Shown here: positions 24,493 to 36,551 of the stretch, piece by piece
Position numbering within the stretch: the stretch's first letter is position 1
Layout: each line of letters starts with the position of its first letter
From: Siphonodentalium dalli
Taxonomy: Eukaryota > Mollusca > Scaphopoda > Gadilida > Siphonodentaliidae
NCBI GenBank assembly: GCA_032622095.1
Contig: CP136062.1
Coordinates: forward strand, 131,273,282-131,337,281
Length of the DNA: 64,000 bases
Reading direction: 5' to 3'
Program-made: the position numbers and the translations under genes
The notes under the pieces: model-generated
What the model was told of the DNA's origin: nothing
Databases searched by the model: none
Seen by the model: the letters and a program-made list of their open reading frames with translations, nothing else

Positions 24493-24975
24493 ATCTCAAC
24501 ACACATATAAGTGTAGTTCTGTTTTATGTTACATAGCAAAGAATATGTATTTAGTGGACCTGCCAGTGGCTTGCACCCACCTCCAAACCATGGGTACGTG
24601 TATGATCAGTTATAGGCCTATAGCTTCAAATGAAATCTGAACATTCCAGAACAAACTGATTACTGCATTTATGCAACCAAAGCCCTCAATATTTGTCCGG
24701 GAATGGTCTATTTGCACATGTATATCATGATGTATATCATGGTTCAGGGACGTACAGAAGAGGTCCTGGTGAATTGGAGTATATTACCAAGATTTCTAAC
24801 TGGACCCCACCCCATTTTCGGACTGTGGGAATCGTATCTCAAACCATTGTGTTTATACATATAAAATCAATCAATGGGATCGGTGCCCATGTTTTGGTGC
24901 ATACACCAACATTCCTTGTGGTTTGTGTTATTATTTATGTGGTATGGACATTACTACGAGTTAACTCATAATAGC
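24493..24975. other. No gene recognised
   Basis: The 92-codon open stretch at 24693-24971 contains a hydrophobic run near its end but no recognisable motif. I treat it as chance. No repeats are evident apart from ATCATG/TATCATG words near 24725. Confidence 0.4.
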
Positions 24976-24984
24976 AGTCCCCAT

Positions 24985-25590
24985 GGAACCGTTTACTACA
25001 AGTCAACTTCGTATCCGGGGCAAGATACATTCACATACCAAATTTCAATTCGATAGCTCCACCCGTTTCCGAGATATATATATTGCCCAATGTCATTTGC
25101 GGATACCTCGGCCGGTGATGAGTTAACACGACATCGGCCGGTTAAGAGTCAAATGCGATCACGTCATGATCTGTTGACGGCGTAATATATTTACGGAATG
25201 TTTTTCGACGAGCGAAGCATGGTCCTGCGTTCTTCCCGATAATTAAGGTAGAAACTTTAAACGTACACAGGCGTGTGATACATCATTGGAAAGAGGAAGC
25301 ACCACAGATTCTAACCGTGCAAATTATATGACTGGCAATTTATTATTCGCGCTATATCGAATCGATTTGTGAGCACCGAACTGAAATATATTAGCGCAAA
25401 ACGGCGTAAAAACAGATTTGACCTCGGCACGTGAAAAGTTGACCTCGGATCTGAAAATTAATATGCCTATGCCACTTCCCGACCGATAGTACCCTCACAT
25501 ACGAAGTTTCATCGAAATCGGGTTGGCCGTTTTCGAGTTCATCGCGAACACACACACACACACACACAAACAGATCTTCCAAAATATATA
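24985..25590 (+). mobile_element. T1 repeat element, copy c (rearranged)
   Basis: Contains one 122-bp monomer segment (TTCGTATCCGGGGCAAGATA, CATTCACATACCAAATTTCA, CTCCACCCGTTTCCGAGAT) at 25003-25075. A T1-type tail follows (GAAGTTTCATCGAAATCGGG, CGTTTTCGAGTTCATCGCG, a (CA)n run at 25549-25569, CTTCCAAAATATATAATAGA). No clear ACTAGC head. The middle 350 bases are unrelated or strongly diverged. Confidence 0.7.
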
Positions 25591-26653
25591 ATAGATTATA
25601 AAATCATTTGTTTGTTTTTATTTATCAGGGAAAGTATGTCCATAATGAATTTCTAACGGGTCTACTCAGGCACTCTACTGGATCAGATCATCGGACCCTA
25701 GGGAGTTCTAATATTTTTTTTTAATAAACCAAAAGCACGACAACTCAACACGATCTACGTGTATCTCAAAGCTTTATTTTCCAACTGATGCACAGCAGTT
25801 GATCAATACTGCATGGTTCTGTAGAGACTAACTGTGCGAAAGGAAATAAGATAAAATGGATTAGATTGTTATCACAAGTCTGCATACTTACATGCATCTG
25901 ATAATCCATATATATTCTATTTTCTTGAATAGAATGAAAACACATACTTATGAACAAAGCAGAAGATACATTCAGTTCCATGCAAATTCGGTCAATGGTG
26001 AAAGTTACACGATGACGTTGTTTGTCGACTATCGTTGAAATCGACATGATGACATGTTATGACCGATATGAACAGCCTGCGTATCTGAAGCGGTAATACA
26101 ACCGTTAGTTTCAGTTCCATGCACTATCGACAACATATATAACTATTTTTAATTACACCACCAAACATAAGTCTTGCATGTGAATCTTATTTGGTGGGAA
26201 TCTATAAAGCGATTTTGACAAGAATTGTTTTAAACGCTACATGCAGAAACCCCTACGTGATTGTTTTAGCTTTGGTTTGTTAATTACGCTTGCGTATGAT
26301 CATATTAAAGCTTGTATTCAATCAGTCAAAAACAAAACACATACTATCCGGTCATGACATTGCTAAATGGGTCCTAATTGAAATATTTTTGTCAAACAAA
26401 GGGCTTCCTGAAGTCTAACTTGTTAGGAAACAGTTTTGATAGTGGGTGTGAGATAAATTATCATATAATGGCCTTCATAACTCAGCTTTCAGTGTTGGCA
26501 AATATTTTTGTAAAAGAGTAACTTTAGGTCTCCATCGATCCATGACCATTAAAATTACAAGTGAGGCCATATTCCTACTGTACCAATAACTTTGTGTTTT
26601 TTTAATAAAATCTTAATTTTAGATCTTAACATTGGTATCCTTAGGGCAAAAAT
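25591..26653. other. AT-rich sequence, no gene recognised
   Basis: No convincing ORF or repeat is visible in this stretch. Confidence 0.4.
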
Positions 26654-27034
26654 AAAAAATACCTGTGTTTAGGGTTTCCCTACCTACCCTAGAAAAAGGT
26701 GCCTACCCAAAAGTTTTATTGGACTGTAGACACAGATAATTATTTTTTGCTCAGTGGGAAGGGCATCTAAAGGTATCATATCCATTTCCAAACCTCTCCT
26801 ACATATATGAGGCTATAAAAATGTTTAGAAGTTTTACTAGTCTAGTGCTCTGACTAATTCAAGATAACAATATTTGGTATTGAACCTTTCAATTAATCTG
26901 AATTGTGAATCTTTCTAGATTGAACTGTCAGTGACCCAATGGAATGCAGAATAAACAAATTTTAAGAAAAAAAATTCCCTACCTACCTAGGTTAATTATT
27001 TTGCACCATGTAACCCTAAACACAGGTATTTTTT
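26654..27034. mobile_element. MITE with 23-bp terminal inverted repeats
   Basis: The left end at 26654-26676 (starts AAAAAATACCTGTGTTTAGG) is exactly complementary to 27012-27034. CCCTACCTACC boxes lie just inside both ends (26679 and 26988). It is about 380 bp, non-coding. Weaker pairing (TTAGGGC / GGGCCTAA) extends a few bases outside, so the true terminus may be slightly larger. Superfamily not determined. Confidence 0.8.
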
Positions 27035-27680
27035 GGGCCTAATAGGAACAACCATATGCATGCATGCATCATTGCAAAATTTACTCAAAACACTCTACTG
27101 GGCATTTTGTTTGAGTCACTGGTGTAAACATGTCATTTGCATTATAAAAACATCAACATCAAATATACAACGTGATTCATAACTAAAATATTTCAATACA
27201 AATTGATCATACTGCATTAGAATGAAGAATATCAGCTGAGCCTTAGTCTTGTTGAAAAGGACCATGATTCAAAATGTAAAATGTCTTTGAAGGTCACACC
27301 TTCCATCATTCCTCAGCTCCTGAAAAATATAGAATTGAATAGATAAATGTTTTGTTTCAATACAATTAATACTCGAAAGTATGGAATTGATTTATTTGGG
27401 AAAAATATCTAATTTGAGAAATTAAATAATCATATTTAGGCCAAAAAAAAAGAGTCTTTTGGTTCTCGGGCAATTTTTTTTTCAAATCAATGAGGGGGGG
27501 TGGGGGGGGGGGAGGGTTTTATTTTTAATTTTTTTCTGCGCATAGTAAGCATGGACAAAGATACCTTCCTCTTTCTAAAAAAGTAAAAAAGGTCTCTAAC
27601 TTATTTAACTTGTCGACCCATATGTTATGGTTGTCAACATTCATAAATTTCATTCCATTCAGTTCATATCATATAACATA
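27035..27680. other. AT-rich sequence with G-rich tract
   Basis: 27491-27517 is a G-rich tract (runs of eight or more G interrupted by T and A). It could form a G-quadruplex and is unlikely to be stably sequenced. No gene is recognised. Confidence 0.5.
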
Positions 27681-27684
27681 CATG

Positions 27685-28880
27685 TATAAGTTATCACCTG
27701 GAAACAAAATTAAGCCCAAATTTAAACAAGAGCATGCCGTCGGGGCACGGTTTAAAGTGGGGCACGGTTTAATTCATTCGTTTGAAACATGGTTCAGTTC
27801 ACTCGATTCAATATAAAGTTATCATCTGGAAACTGCATATCAGGTAAAATCTGAGTCGAAAAAGGGGCATAACTCAGTCAAAATCATGCGGACAAAACCC
27901 ATATTCGAACTTGATCTGTATTTTGGGGTGGTAAACTAACATACCCGGTACCGAATTTGGTTCAGTTCACTCGATTCAATCAAAGTTATCATCCGGAAAC
28001 CGCAAATCAGGTGAAATCTAAGTTGAATAAAAGGTTGTTAGACCTCATGTCCGCCGTCTAAGCGTTGGCTTGATACGACCGTTGTTTGCGCATAAAAATT
28101 GGCATGGCGGAACCCGAAATCGAATTTGATCTGTCTTTTGTGCTAGTAAACCTACATATACCAAATATAATTTCATTCAGTACACATTTACTAAAGTTAT
28201 CATCCGGAAACCTCAAATTGGCAAAAATTCTAAGTAAAAAAGGGACATAACTCTGGTGAAAATTGGCGGGCGGCACCCGAATTCGAACTTGATCTGTGTT
28301 TTGCTGGAAGAAAGACACATACCAAATTTGGTTTAAATGTGATTAACTCTACTAAAGTTATCATCCGGACACCAACTTTTGGGGTTTTATATGTCGGGTC
28401 GGCAGACAAAAAAGGGCTATAACTCTGGCAAAAATTATCGGATTAAACCGAAATCCAAACTGAGCTGTTTTTGATATAAGTGATCCACAAAAAAACGGGT
28501 TTTGCATATAAACAATCAAAAATCAAGTTATCATCCGGAAACCAAAAAACAAGAAAAACTTAATTTTCTATGTCGAAATAGGGGCATAACTCTGCCAAAA
28601 ATGGTCGGGCAGAACCCAAGTTCGAATATGACTTGTGTTTTGCTTCGAGAAAGTAATATACCAAATTTGGTTTGAATCCGATTAACTCTACTAAAGTTAT
28701 CATCTGGAAACCAACTTTCAGGGGTTTTCTAAGTAAAAAAAGGGGCATAACTCTGGTGAAAATTGGCGGACGGAACCAGAATTCGAACTTGACCTGTCGT
28801 TTCTGCTAGTAAACCCACATACCAAATTTAATTTGGTTCACTCTAACTAAAGTTATCATCCGGACGGACGACGGACCGAC
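27685..28880 (+). repeat. Tandem family D, main array (about eight monomers)
   Basis: AAAGTTATCATC(C/T)GGAAACC or a close variant recurs near 27686, 27822, 27983, 28193, 28353, 28525, 28694 and 28851, a spacing of about 135-210 bp. Each unit also carries GGGGCATAACTCTGG-type, GGCGGAACCCGAATTCGAAC-type, TTGATCTGT.TTTTG and ACCAAATTTGGTT phrases. The array ends at a GACGGACGACGGACCGACGG stretch near 28863. No protein. Confidence 0.9.
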
Positions 28881-31059
28881 GGACAACCCATTTCCATAAT
28901 ACGACCTTTTTCCAAATTGGTGTATAAAAAGCGATTGAAGCTCTGGTTAAAATGGGCTTCCTGGACCTCTATAGCATTTAGTTCAAGAACTACATGGGTT
29001 ATGATCCGGAAACCAAAGGTTCACAGAAGGACATCTGATGGCAAAAGAGACATATGGATGGATGGAGAGACTGATTACATAATACAGTTTTTCAAATGGC
29101 ATTGGTGTATAAATGTTATTAGTATAATTATTCCACACCCATTGACATAAGGCACTTGTGTTCAATGGAATCCCAGCTATTGAATGCATAGTATTGTATA
29201 CCTCTACAACTATTTTTGTTGACATTGTCGCCAAGTAAGATGGCTTAAATAAGTTCAATAATCTGCTTCTGGTGATGCCCCGATCATTACTGGTTATTCA
29301 TCAGACATAAATCACAATAGAGGTAGCTACAGTATCAACGAAGGTGACAGTCATTGATTATCTGACACAACTGTGTAGAATAAATACAAACACAACTTGT
29401 ATCATAATCTCAAATCATTTATCAAACTTGTTGCGGATATTTCTCTTTCGTGAAATATATCCATGCATCATCCACAATTCATTCGATAAAAGATTCTTGA
29501 TTACGGGTCAGGCGCACATTTTGCCAAAATTTCCTGGTATTTCAAAATGGATTCTGTCTATGTATACCAGACTTTCATTTTTAGAAAATGTAGGCGCGCA
29601 TTGTCTCGCTCGCTGGGTTTTGGGCCCAGGCGCGCAGTTTCTATCAAGATAAAATAAACAGCGGATTGCCGAAACACATTCATAAATGGCGTGTAAATTG
29701 AATTACCGGTAGTTTACATGTAACTCACGATCGATGACCAGTGAATTTCTTTGATGGTTTAACACTGCTTAATCCACTATCCATAAGCACAAGTGAATGT
29801 CACACACTATGTTTTATATTGTACATGCTCCTATATTAATTGTAATTCATAATTATTAATAAAGAATCAATTTAATACTCCGATTCCATGCTGACAGAAT
29901 AATATCAACATCTCCCGGCCACGTGGTCTTGCTTTGATTTTCCAGAAATTTATGTGACGTCATAAGCCATACATATAAATCATTCAAATGTATTTTTAGC
30001 TTAAACGAATCATCCAGACAGATAGTGCATTCGACACCGTGTGACCTCAAATAATTTACTGGTGTCGGTGATCAAACATCGGGCGGGTTGATTGACACCG
30101 CACTGTGAATGGAAAGTTGTGGAATTGGTAACTAGGTCGCGGCACCTTTGATCTCGCGACACATCATACAGGCATTCTCGCAACGCGGTAATAAAACGGA
30201 AAATGGGACACATTATTAACCAATCTCGTCTGGGTAGACACTGAAAATAGCGTTATCAGGTTCGGCCAACTTCGCTCTCTGTATTTGGCCTAGGTGTGCA
30301 ATCGATCGCCCGCTGGTTTTCAATTTCAGGCGCGCAATGGTGCGCAAGAGCGATCGCGTGCCTCAAAAATGAAAGTCTGGTATACAATTTTCTCAAAATC
30401 TGGTAGGAATTTCTCTGTGAAATTTGGTTTAAGTGATAATTGTTACACAATATTTCAGAACCATCGACCAATTTGATATTATAACCTCATTTACTTTACT
30501 TTTATGCCATATGGCATGAAAAAGATTTAAAATTTCACTGTTTTCATGTGTCAAGAACTTCTGTAAAAATAGTTTTTTTTCAAAAGTGCATTTCATATAT
30601 CCATGAGACCATATCTCAAGATCATGAGACTTTATTATACTTAATTTAATGATTATTTTCATTAAGAAAGAAAAGTACCCCATAAAAAATTATCAATATT
30701 TGAGGATTTTCATGCCATGGCTGTTGATCAATGAACAATTGGGCTGAGATGAGTTGTGGGTCATGGGTTCACAATTATTCTAACAGTTCTGGGTACCAAA
30801 AGGGGTGAAAATTAAATTAATATTTTTAACCTCTCAAATGTTTTATGTTATAATACATTGTTTTGTTGTGTCTTAATAATTGCTCAGAACACAATGAAGA
30901 TGACCATATATATGTGAAATTCAAGATTGTTTTGCCAGATAGATCGAGAGAAATTTTTTGTTGAAAATCTCTTGCCATTTTTGACTGGATTTATGCAAAA
31001 TATGTATCTCCCCCTTAAGAGGCGTGTTGTGTTCTGTCAATATATACCATACACTAGTA
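28881..31059. other. Sparse sequence with a distant inverted repeat
   Basis: TATACCAGACTTTCATTTTT (29562-29581) is inverted near 30366-30385. Both sites lie beside AGGCGCGCA-type words (29594-29635, 30329-30340), so an approximately 850-bp decayed inverted-repeat element may be present. Cysteine-containing minus-strand codons at 30010-30213 have no recognisable domain. No gene is assigned. Confidence 0.45.
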
Positions 31060-31655
31060 CAGATAAACTTCGTTAAGTCGAACGTCGGTAACTCGAATAC
31101 CCCACTTAAGTCGAAGCCATCGCCTGGTCCCGGCTGAGCTTGTGAGCAAAGCCATTAGAATAATTACGGTTAAGTCGAAGGTGGATAAGTCGAAATTCCG
31201 CTTAAGTCGAAACGAAATTTAGTCCCACCAGCCAGATTATAACACTAATTACTATGGTTCCTGGAGTCTTTATTTATCCTAATGCATTGTTTATTTAACA
31301 TATTAACGAGGTGTGGGGGTCAATTTCCCCTGTGAGGATTAGTAGTGTTGACAGACGAAATGAAAACCATATTTAAACGGCCTGATACAGAGAATGATTT
31401 CATTCAGTCATGTCTTCCCAAAACGAAAACAATGTTCCAAACGAAGAAATGCAATTGACAAGAAGGCTGAACTCAATTTGAATGTTCTCGATGCCATGAC
31501 ACTGAGGCAGCACATCGTGGGCCATATCGGATCGATATGAATTCAACTGGTTGGAATTTGTGGTCACCAAATGGTCAAAACAGTTAAGTCGAACACTCGG
31601 ATAACTGGAAGTAATCCAACGGTCCCTTGCAATTCGACTTAACGAAGTTTAACTG
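31060..31655. mobile_element. pogo/Tigger-like non-autonomous DNA transposon
   Basis: Ends CAGATAAACTTCGTTAAGTC and GACTTAACGAAGTTTAACTG pair and are flanked by TA (31058-31059, 31656-31657). Further TTAAGTCGAA boxes lie inside both ends. TA duplication with CAGT-like ends and AAGTCGAA subterminal boxes fits pogo/Tigger elements. The interior near 31412-31480, in one frame, gives a basic stretch (KRKQCSKRRNA...KKAEL) reminiscent of the N-terminus of such transposases, but the frame closes quickly. I call it a deletion derivative. Confidence 0.75.
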
Positions 31656-31954
31656 TACTGAATTATTCAATTAGATTATACGCACTTGTAAGAGAGTTGC
31701 TATCTGTTCCTTTCTTTCTGTCACTCCGACTCATGTGATAATGCTAGATAGTCCAAGCTAACATGTGAATTATGTCATATTCGGAATAACTGAAAGATTA
31801 AAAAAAATACAATCTATTAATCTCTTGGCTGCTACATGTGAGTACAACAGGCCCATGGGGAAAATTACTAAAATACCAATATAGACTATACCAGTATGAG
31901 TACGGACCTACTACAGAATACAGTTGCTCATTATTCAAAACAGGAATTAAGAAA

Positions 31955-32155
31955 TTAGTACATCAGGGGGGGGGGGTCGGAAAAAAATTCCAGGCACGTA
32001 TGATCATTTTAATTTTTTCCGGCCACAGGGGACCCACCCACCCAATTTCTTCCGTTTCCGGCCTTTTTTTCCAGGCAATTTTGGACACCCACACTTTTTT
32101 TTCCGTTTCAGGAAGTTTTTTCCGGTCAGTTTTGGACACCCACCCCCCTTAAATT
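31955..32155. repeat. Short tandem repeat with TTTCCGG / GGACACCCAC units
   Basis: Two to three diverged units of about 55-60 bp contain TTCCGTTTC.GG, TTTTTTCC.G, CAATTTTGGACACCCAC and a C- or G-run. A G11 run lies at 31966-31976. It resembles the G-run palindrome at 33.4-34.3 kb in style. Translation through it is not meaningful. Confidence 0.6.
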
Positions 32156-32485
32156 TGAGAAAAATTATCAATTGAGCTACCAAATAGCTGATTATCCTGC
32201 ATTATCATAATTTATTGCGCTATATTTGAATAGAACAGTGCATAATGAGATAACTATACTATTTGAATATATCATATAAGTGTCATTAATCAAGAAATGT
32301 GTCAACATAATCACATTTCTAGGGATATATAGGCAGAGTGCCAACGTTTTTATTAACATTCATTTTCATAATATATAGTCACATGATCTAGTCACATAAT
32401 CACATTTGAGTATTCTACAGAACACATGGTACCGGTACAACAAATTTCAGATTATTTGATATTTTGATATTTGCTATGTGATATA

Positions 32486-32620
32486 CAGTAATGCCCTAAT
32501 TAATCGACTCCATAACCACAGCAGAATAATGGGTAATTTAATTTTAATTTCAGACTAAATCCTGAAAAATTACCCATTATTCTGCTGTGGTTATGGAGTC
32601 GTTTAATTAAGGCATTACTG
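32486..32620. mobile_element. TA-flanked MITE, copy 2
   Basis: Same family as 19672-19829. Ends CAGTAATGCCCTAATTAATC and its complement, TA on both sides (32484-32485, 32621-32622), inner CATAACCACAGCAGAAT and ATTCTGCTGTGGTTATG exactly complementary. At 135 bp it is shorter in the loop than copy 1, and its arms are better conserved. Confidence 0.9.
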
Positions 32621-32622
32621 TA

Positions 32623-33410
32623 TTGCTGGAATCAAATTGTTTATCAAAACATGTGGAAATACAACTGTTCATCCCAGTTTGAAGAATAATGCTAATACCA
32701 AACATAACCATGATATACATGCGTGACTCTTCTTGGGGCATCTCAGAAACCAGAACTGAGGAAACATGTTATAGCGTGTAATGGCAGGCTGGTAGCCACT
32801 GCCTGAAGTAATAGGCTTCGAAATAATTGGGAATAATATGGATGGATAGCCCAATTTCACTTCTTTTTTGCTCACGATATCAGTGACGATAAAATCTTCG
32901 TTACTGTGATTAACATTACAAGCTGATCCACATTAACATGGAAAACAATGTGAAATTGTTCAAGCTGGCCCGGCTGGCCTTCAATTTATTTGTTAAGATT
33001 TTGTTTTATGTTGTCAAAAGTCTATTTTATTCCATTATTTATTATATCTTTATTTCCAAGTCACATATGGTCAAGTGTGCTTTCATTTTATTGCTTATTT
33101 TCAGCTGAGTTCTGCATAGTTATTCTTATTTTGTTGTATCAGTAGATGGAATCCTGATTAAATTTTATTTTTCCAATAGCGCAGTGTCTAGTTCTATCAA
33201 GTTGAATTTGGGTTATTGTTGGCCATTGTGCAACTGATCCAACTTCTGATAACCTCTATATGTAGTATAGCATTAGTATTAACTATATATGACCTGTTTC
33301 TGTTCAAAACACATCAAAATAAGACTCAATAGCAGGAATGGGAAAAAAAATTGGCATATGGAAAAAACAGTTTTTTGGACCCAAGAGACACCCACCAACC
33401 CCATCATACG
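32623..33410. other. AT-rich sequence, no gene recognised
   Basis: No array, hairpin or plausible protein was seen. Confidence 0.4.
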
Positions 33411-34297
33411 TCCCCCTCCCCATGTACGACTAAAAAAATAATTTCAGTCATATGATATCGTTTGGTTCTGAAATGGCCAGAAAAAAGTTTTTTGAGATTA
33501 AATTTTTGTTTTATTATTTAAAAAAAACAATGACAAAATTAGTTTTTTCACGAATTTGATTGTCTGTTCATGAAATGACCAGAATTTTTTTTTTAATTCA
33601 ATATTTTCCTTTTTTTTCATACGTCCAGGCTTGGATATTCCACCCCCCCCCCCCCACCCCGCACCTACATGACAAAAAAATCATCTTATGGTTTTATCGC
33701 TTATTTTGCTTTATATAGTAATGAAACAGCGAGAAATTAGCTTCTCCAAGAGAAAGTTGTCTGAGTCAGGGTTTGGGGTGGGGGGGGGGGAAATGTCCAG
33801 GTCACGATATCTTCCCCCCCCCCCCCCACCCAGCACCTACATGACAAAAAAATAATCTTATGGTTTTATCGCTCGTTTTGCTTTATATAGTCATGAAACA
33901 GCGAGAAATTAACTTCTTCTGAGAACAAGTTGTTTGAGTCAGGGTTTGGGTGGGGGGAAGATGTCCAGGTCAGGATATCTCCTTTAGGTGGAGGGGGGAA
34001 ATATCCTGACCTGGACATCTTCCCCCCACCCTAAACCCTGACTCATGAATATATAAAGCAAAATAAGCGAAAAAACCATAAGATGATTTTTTTTGTCATG
34101 TAGGTGCTGGGGGGGGGGGGGGGGGGGGGGGGGGCGTGGTGGAATATCCAAGCCTGGACATTTGAAAGAAAAGACAAAAATTGAATTAAAAATCTCCAAA
34201 AAAAAAATTTCTGGCCATTTCAGAACCAAACGATAACAAATGAGTGAAATTATTTTTTAGTCGTACATGGGGGGGGGGGGGGGGGGGGGGGGGGGGG
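33411..34297. repeat. Large palindrome with long G and C homopolymers
   Basis: The centre lies near 33990: GTCCAGGTCAGGATATCTCC pairs with GGAAATATCCTGACCTGGAC. Inner arms 33629-33719 and 34044-34155 and outer arms 33420-33481 and 34211-34270 are complementary. On the left, an approximately 190-bp unit (GCACCTACATGACAAAAAAAT, TTATGGTTTTATCGCT, CAGCGAGAAATTA) is tandemly duplicated. G runs of 26 (34109-34134) and 29 (34269-34297) and matching C runs sit at arm positions. No gene. Confidence 0.85.
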
Positions 34298-35184
34298 AAA
34301 TATCCAGGGGGGGAGATATCCTGTTACACCGGTACCAATAATTATATAGTGATGGCAGGGACAACCTGGCAATGACACCTGGCAAATCTCATGATTTCTT
34401 TAAACTATTTGTATCATACTATTATATTATTATTATTATAATTCATAATTATTCAGATTAAATAAATAATCTCCACTAGGAATTTCTGGACATTTGGCCT
34501 TCCAGAGTTCTGGCGCCCACACCAGTAACAGGTTTCAAATCAGCCCTGGATTGTTCCCTGATCCTAATTTATTATAAAAATAATTTAAGAAATGAATGTA
34601 GTTTGAGCATCTTCTATTGAGGAGTATTACACTGTGGCCCATTGGAGCATATTCAAGTACACTAACAAACTATATTTATTTCATAATTTTCTTCGTCTGG
34701 GATAATCATTTCCTTCAATTTGCCCATTGCAGGCTGACAGTAATTAATAAAATCCACCAATGTTTGTCATGAATGTCTGCTTTAATTGTGTTTGAAACTA
34801 GGAATAATCACTTACATTTTACAGCCAGCAGTTCCAAAACCTATATGTCTGTGCATAGAACTCTATTAAACTGCATGCATATACACCATTCTGAAAGGAT
34901 AAGGGCAAATAAATTATTTTGGAATGAAATTATGTATGTAAAGTACAAATAACTTTGGTCATGGTGTTGATATGCTATGTTGAAAATGATATACAACAAT
35001 CTATTTGTTATTTAAAGGGAGACTATACCTAATTCCAGCCAGTTATGGTGCCATCTCTTATACTCAAGTTCAACAGAACTGATCCAATCTGTATATCCGT
35101 ATATAATATAAAACCCATGTCTGTTATACGACCCAATGTGCTTGGAGCAATTAGTAATAGGTGTGCATTGTGTTGATTTCATAG
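34298..35184. other. AT-rich sequence, no gene recognised
   Basis: Nothing structured was seen apart from TTA-rich low complexity near 34420-34470. Confidence 0.4.
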
Positions 35185-35413
35185 CGATGAAGACACCGAT
35201 GTGCTAACCAGTTTGACAAAACTGTTTGACCCTCTTTGCTCTGACAAACAGAAGCAAAAACATTCAAAGTCACTATTAAAATTACAACAAAGAATGAATG
35301 GTTGTGACGTAAAAAAGCCGGACGATTTATTATACAACAATGGTTCCTTCTTTATCCTTGTTACTATTGGCCTACATATGTGGTTTCATTTCATAATTGT
35401 GCTTTTTAAATAA
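35185..35413 (+). CDS. Candidate terminal coding exon (unrecognised protein)
   Basis: A possible 3' splice site (TTGATTTCATAG, ending at 35184) is followed by an open frame that would enter at GAT (35186) as DEDTDVLTSLTKLFDPLCSD and run about 75 codons to a TAA at 35411-35413. An AATAAA signal follows at about 35432-35437. The first 45 residues are polar and lysine-rich. The last 20 or so are hydrophobic and could be a membrane anchor or simply a read-through end. I recognise no family. The region is free of the repeats that fill most of the window, which is why I note it. It could equally be chance. Confidence 0.2.
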
Positions 35414-35467
35414 AAATCATGTCATATACCATAATAAACCTGTTATTGCTGCAATGGATTGATTTGG

Positions 35468-35570
35468 GCTTCGCATCATGTCCAGTTGAAGAGTTTTGAT
35501 CGCTGATCAAACTCGACGCCTGCGGCGGCTTATTTGTTACAATGATCTCACCTCTTCAACTCGACGTGAT
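35468..35570. repeat. Nested stem-loop
   Basis: GAGTTTTGATC and TGATCAAACTC (about 35491-35515) form an inner hairpin with GAAGAG just outside. A second GAGGTGAGA/CTCTTCAAC-type pairing reaches 35556. It is short and non-coding, probably a remnant of a small foldback element. Confidence 0.5.
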
Positions 35571-35698
35571 GGTTCGCCTTGGCAGATAAATTCACTGCAG
35601 CGATAACATGTATGCATCGATTATTACAAGGGGAGGAGACAATTAGAAATGCATAGCGAGATCTCAGATTCAGATCACAAAACTCAGACAATTGGTAA

Positions 35699-36092
35699 AC
35701 TCAGTGAAGCTAATGGGGTCATTGTCGTAACGTTTTATACATAAATGCACACCGCGAGATTGAAATGTTGCCATAAATAATTGCTGTCTGCTTCAATTCA
35801 TAACTATTTTTCTTCCGAAGTTCTGATAGTCATTCTTTTATCACAATGTCAATGACGAAACTGCAATAAAATTGATCATCGGTAACATATTGATCGTATA
35901 TTAAACAGGGACCGAAAGAACTGCTTGGTTGTTTGATCGATGAACGGAAGAAAATAACTTACAAAAAATATCAACACGTGTGAATTTATTTAGAAAATAC
36001 TACGACAATGGCCCGTCACGTGACACTACGCGAGCCTGAGACTGGTGTGCATTTATGTAAAACGTTACGACAACGACCCCATTAGCCTCAGT
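35699..36092. mobile_element. MITE with roughly 52-bp inverted ends
   Basis: 35699-35750 (CTCAGTGAAGCTAATGGGGT, TGTCGTAACGTTTTATACAT, AAATGCACACC) is the reverse complement of 36040-36092 with a few changes. The interior of about 290 bp is AT-rich and non-coding. No target duplication is obvious. Confidence 0.78.
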
Positions 36093-36551
36093 GAACTCTC
36101 TTTATCATGAAACACAATTTCACAAGTCAAATGTTCACCTTCAATCACAAACTGACAAACTTACAAAAGTCATGATACCTAGTATTATTATCAAAAGTAC
36201 GACGAAATTATGTGACTTAATTAGGTTCAAATTTATGAGTCGAATATCACCACCATCGAGCTATAATAACACATACTCACCCGTCATGTACATTCTTTGG
36301 TTGGTTGGAAACAAGTTGTCACCCAGTCAGTATGTGTTCATCACCTCTGTGGTTAATATCGTCAATTTTATAATAACAGTTTCTAAAAATTCGTGTGAAA
36401 TTTTCAGCTCCATGTGTACGCAAAATGCGTGACGTATTGCACAAGCCGGTTATAAAATTTCAGCTTATTTCCTAGTTTTGAGAACGAGAAAATTTGTTTT
36501 ACTAAATAAAATTGCAATGTGTGCCTTCTAAAGTTAAAGACCTACAAAATG
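36093..36551. other. No gene recognised
   Basis: A 113-codon open stretch (36091-36432) overlaps the MITE end and has no motif I can name. I treat it as non-coding. Confidence 0.35.

Noticed and set aside
33984-34229. Proline-rich ORF
   Set aside because: Translation of a long C/G homopolymer in a palindrome.
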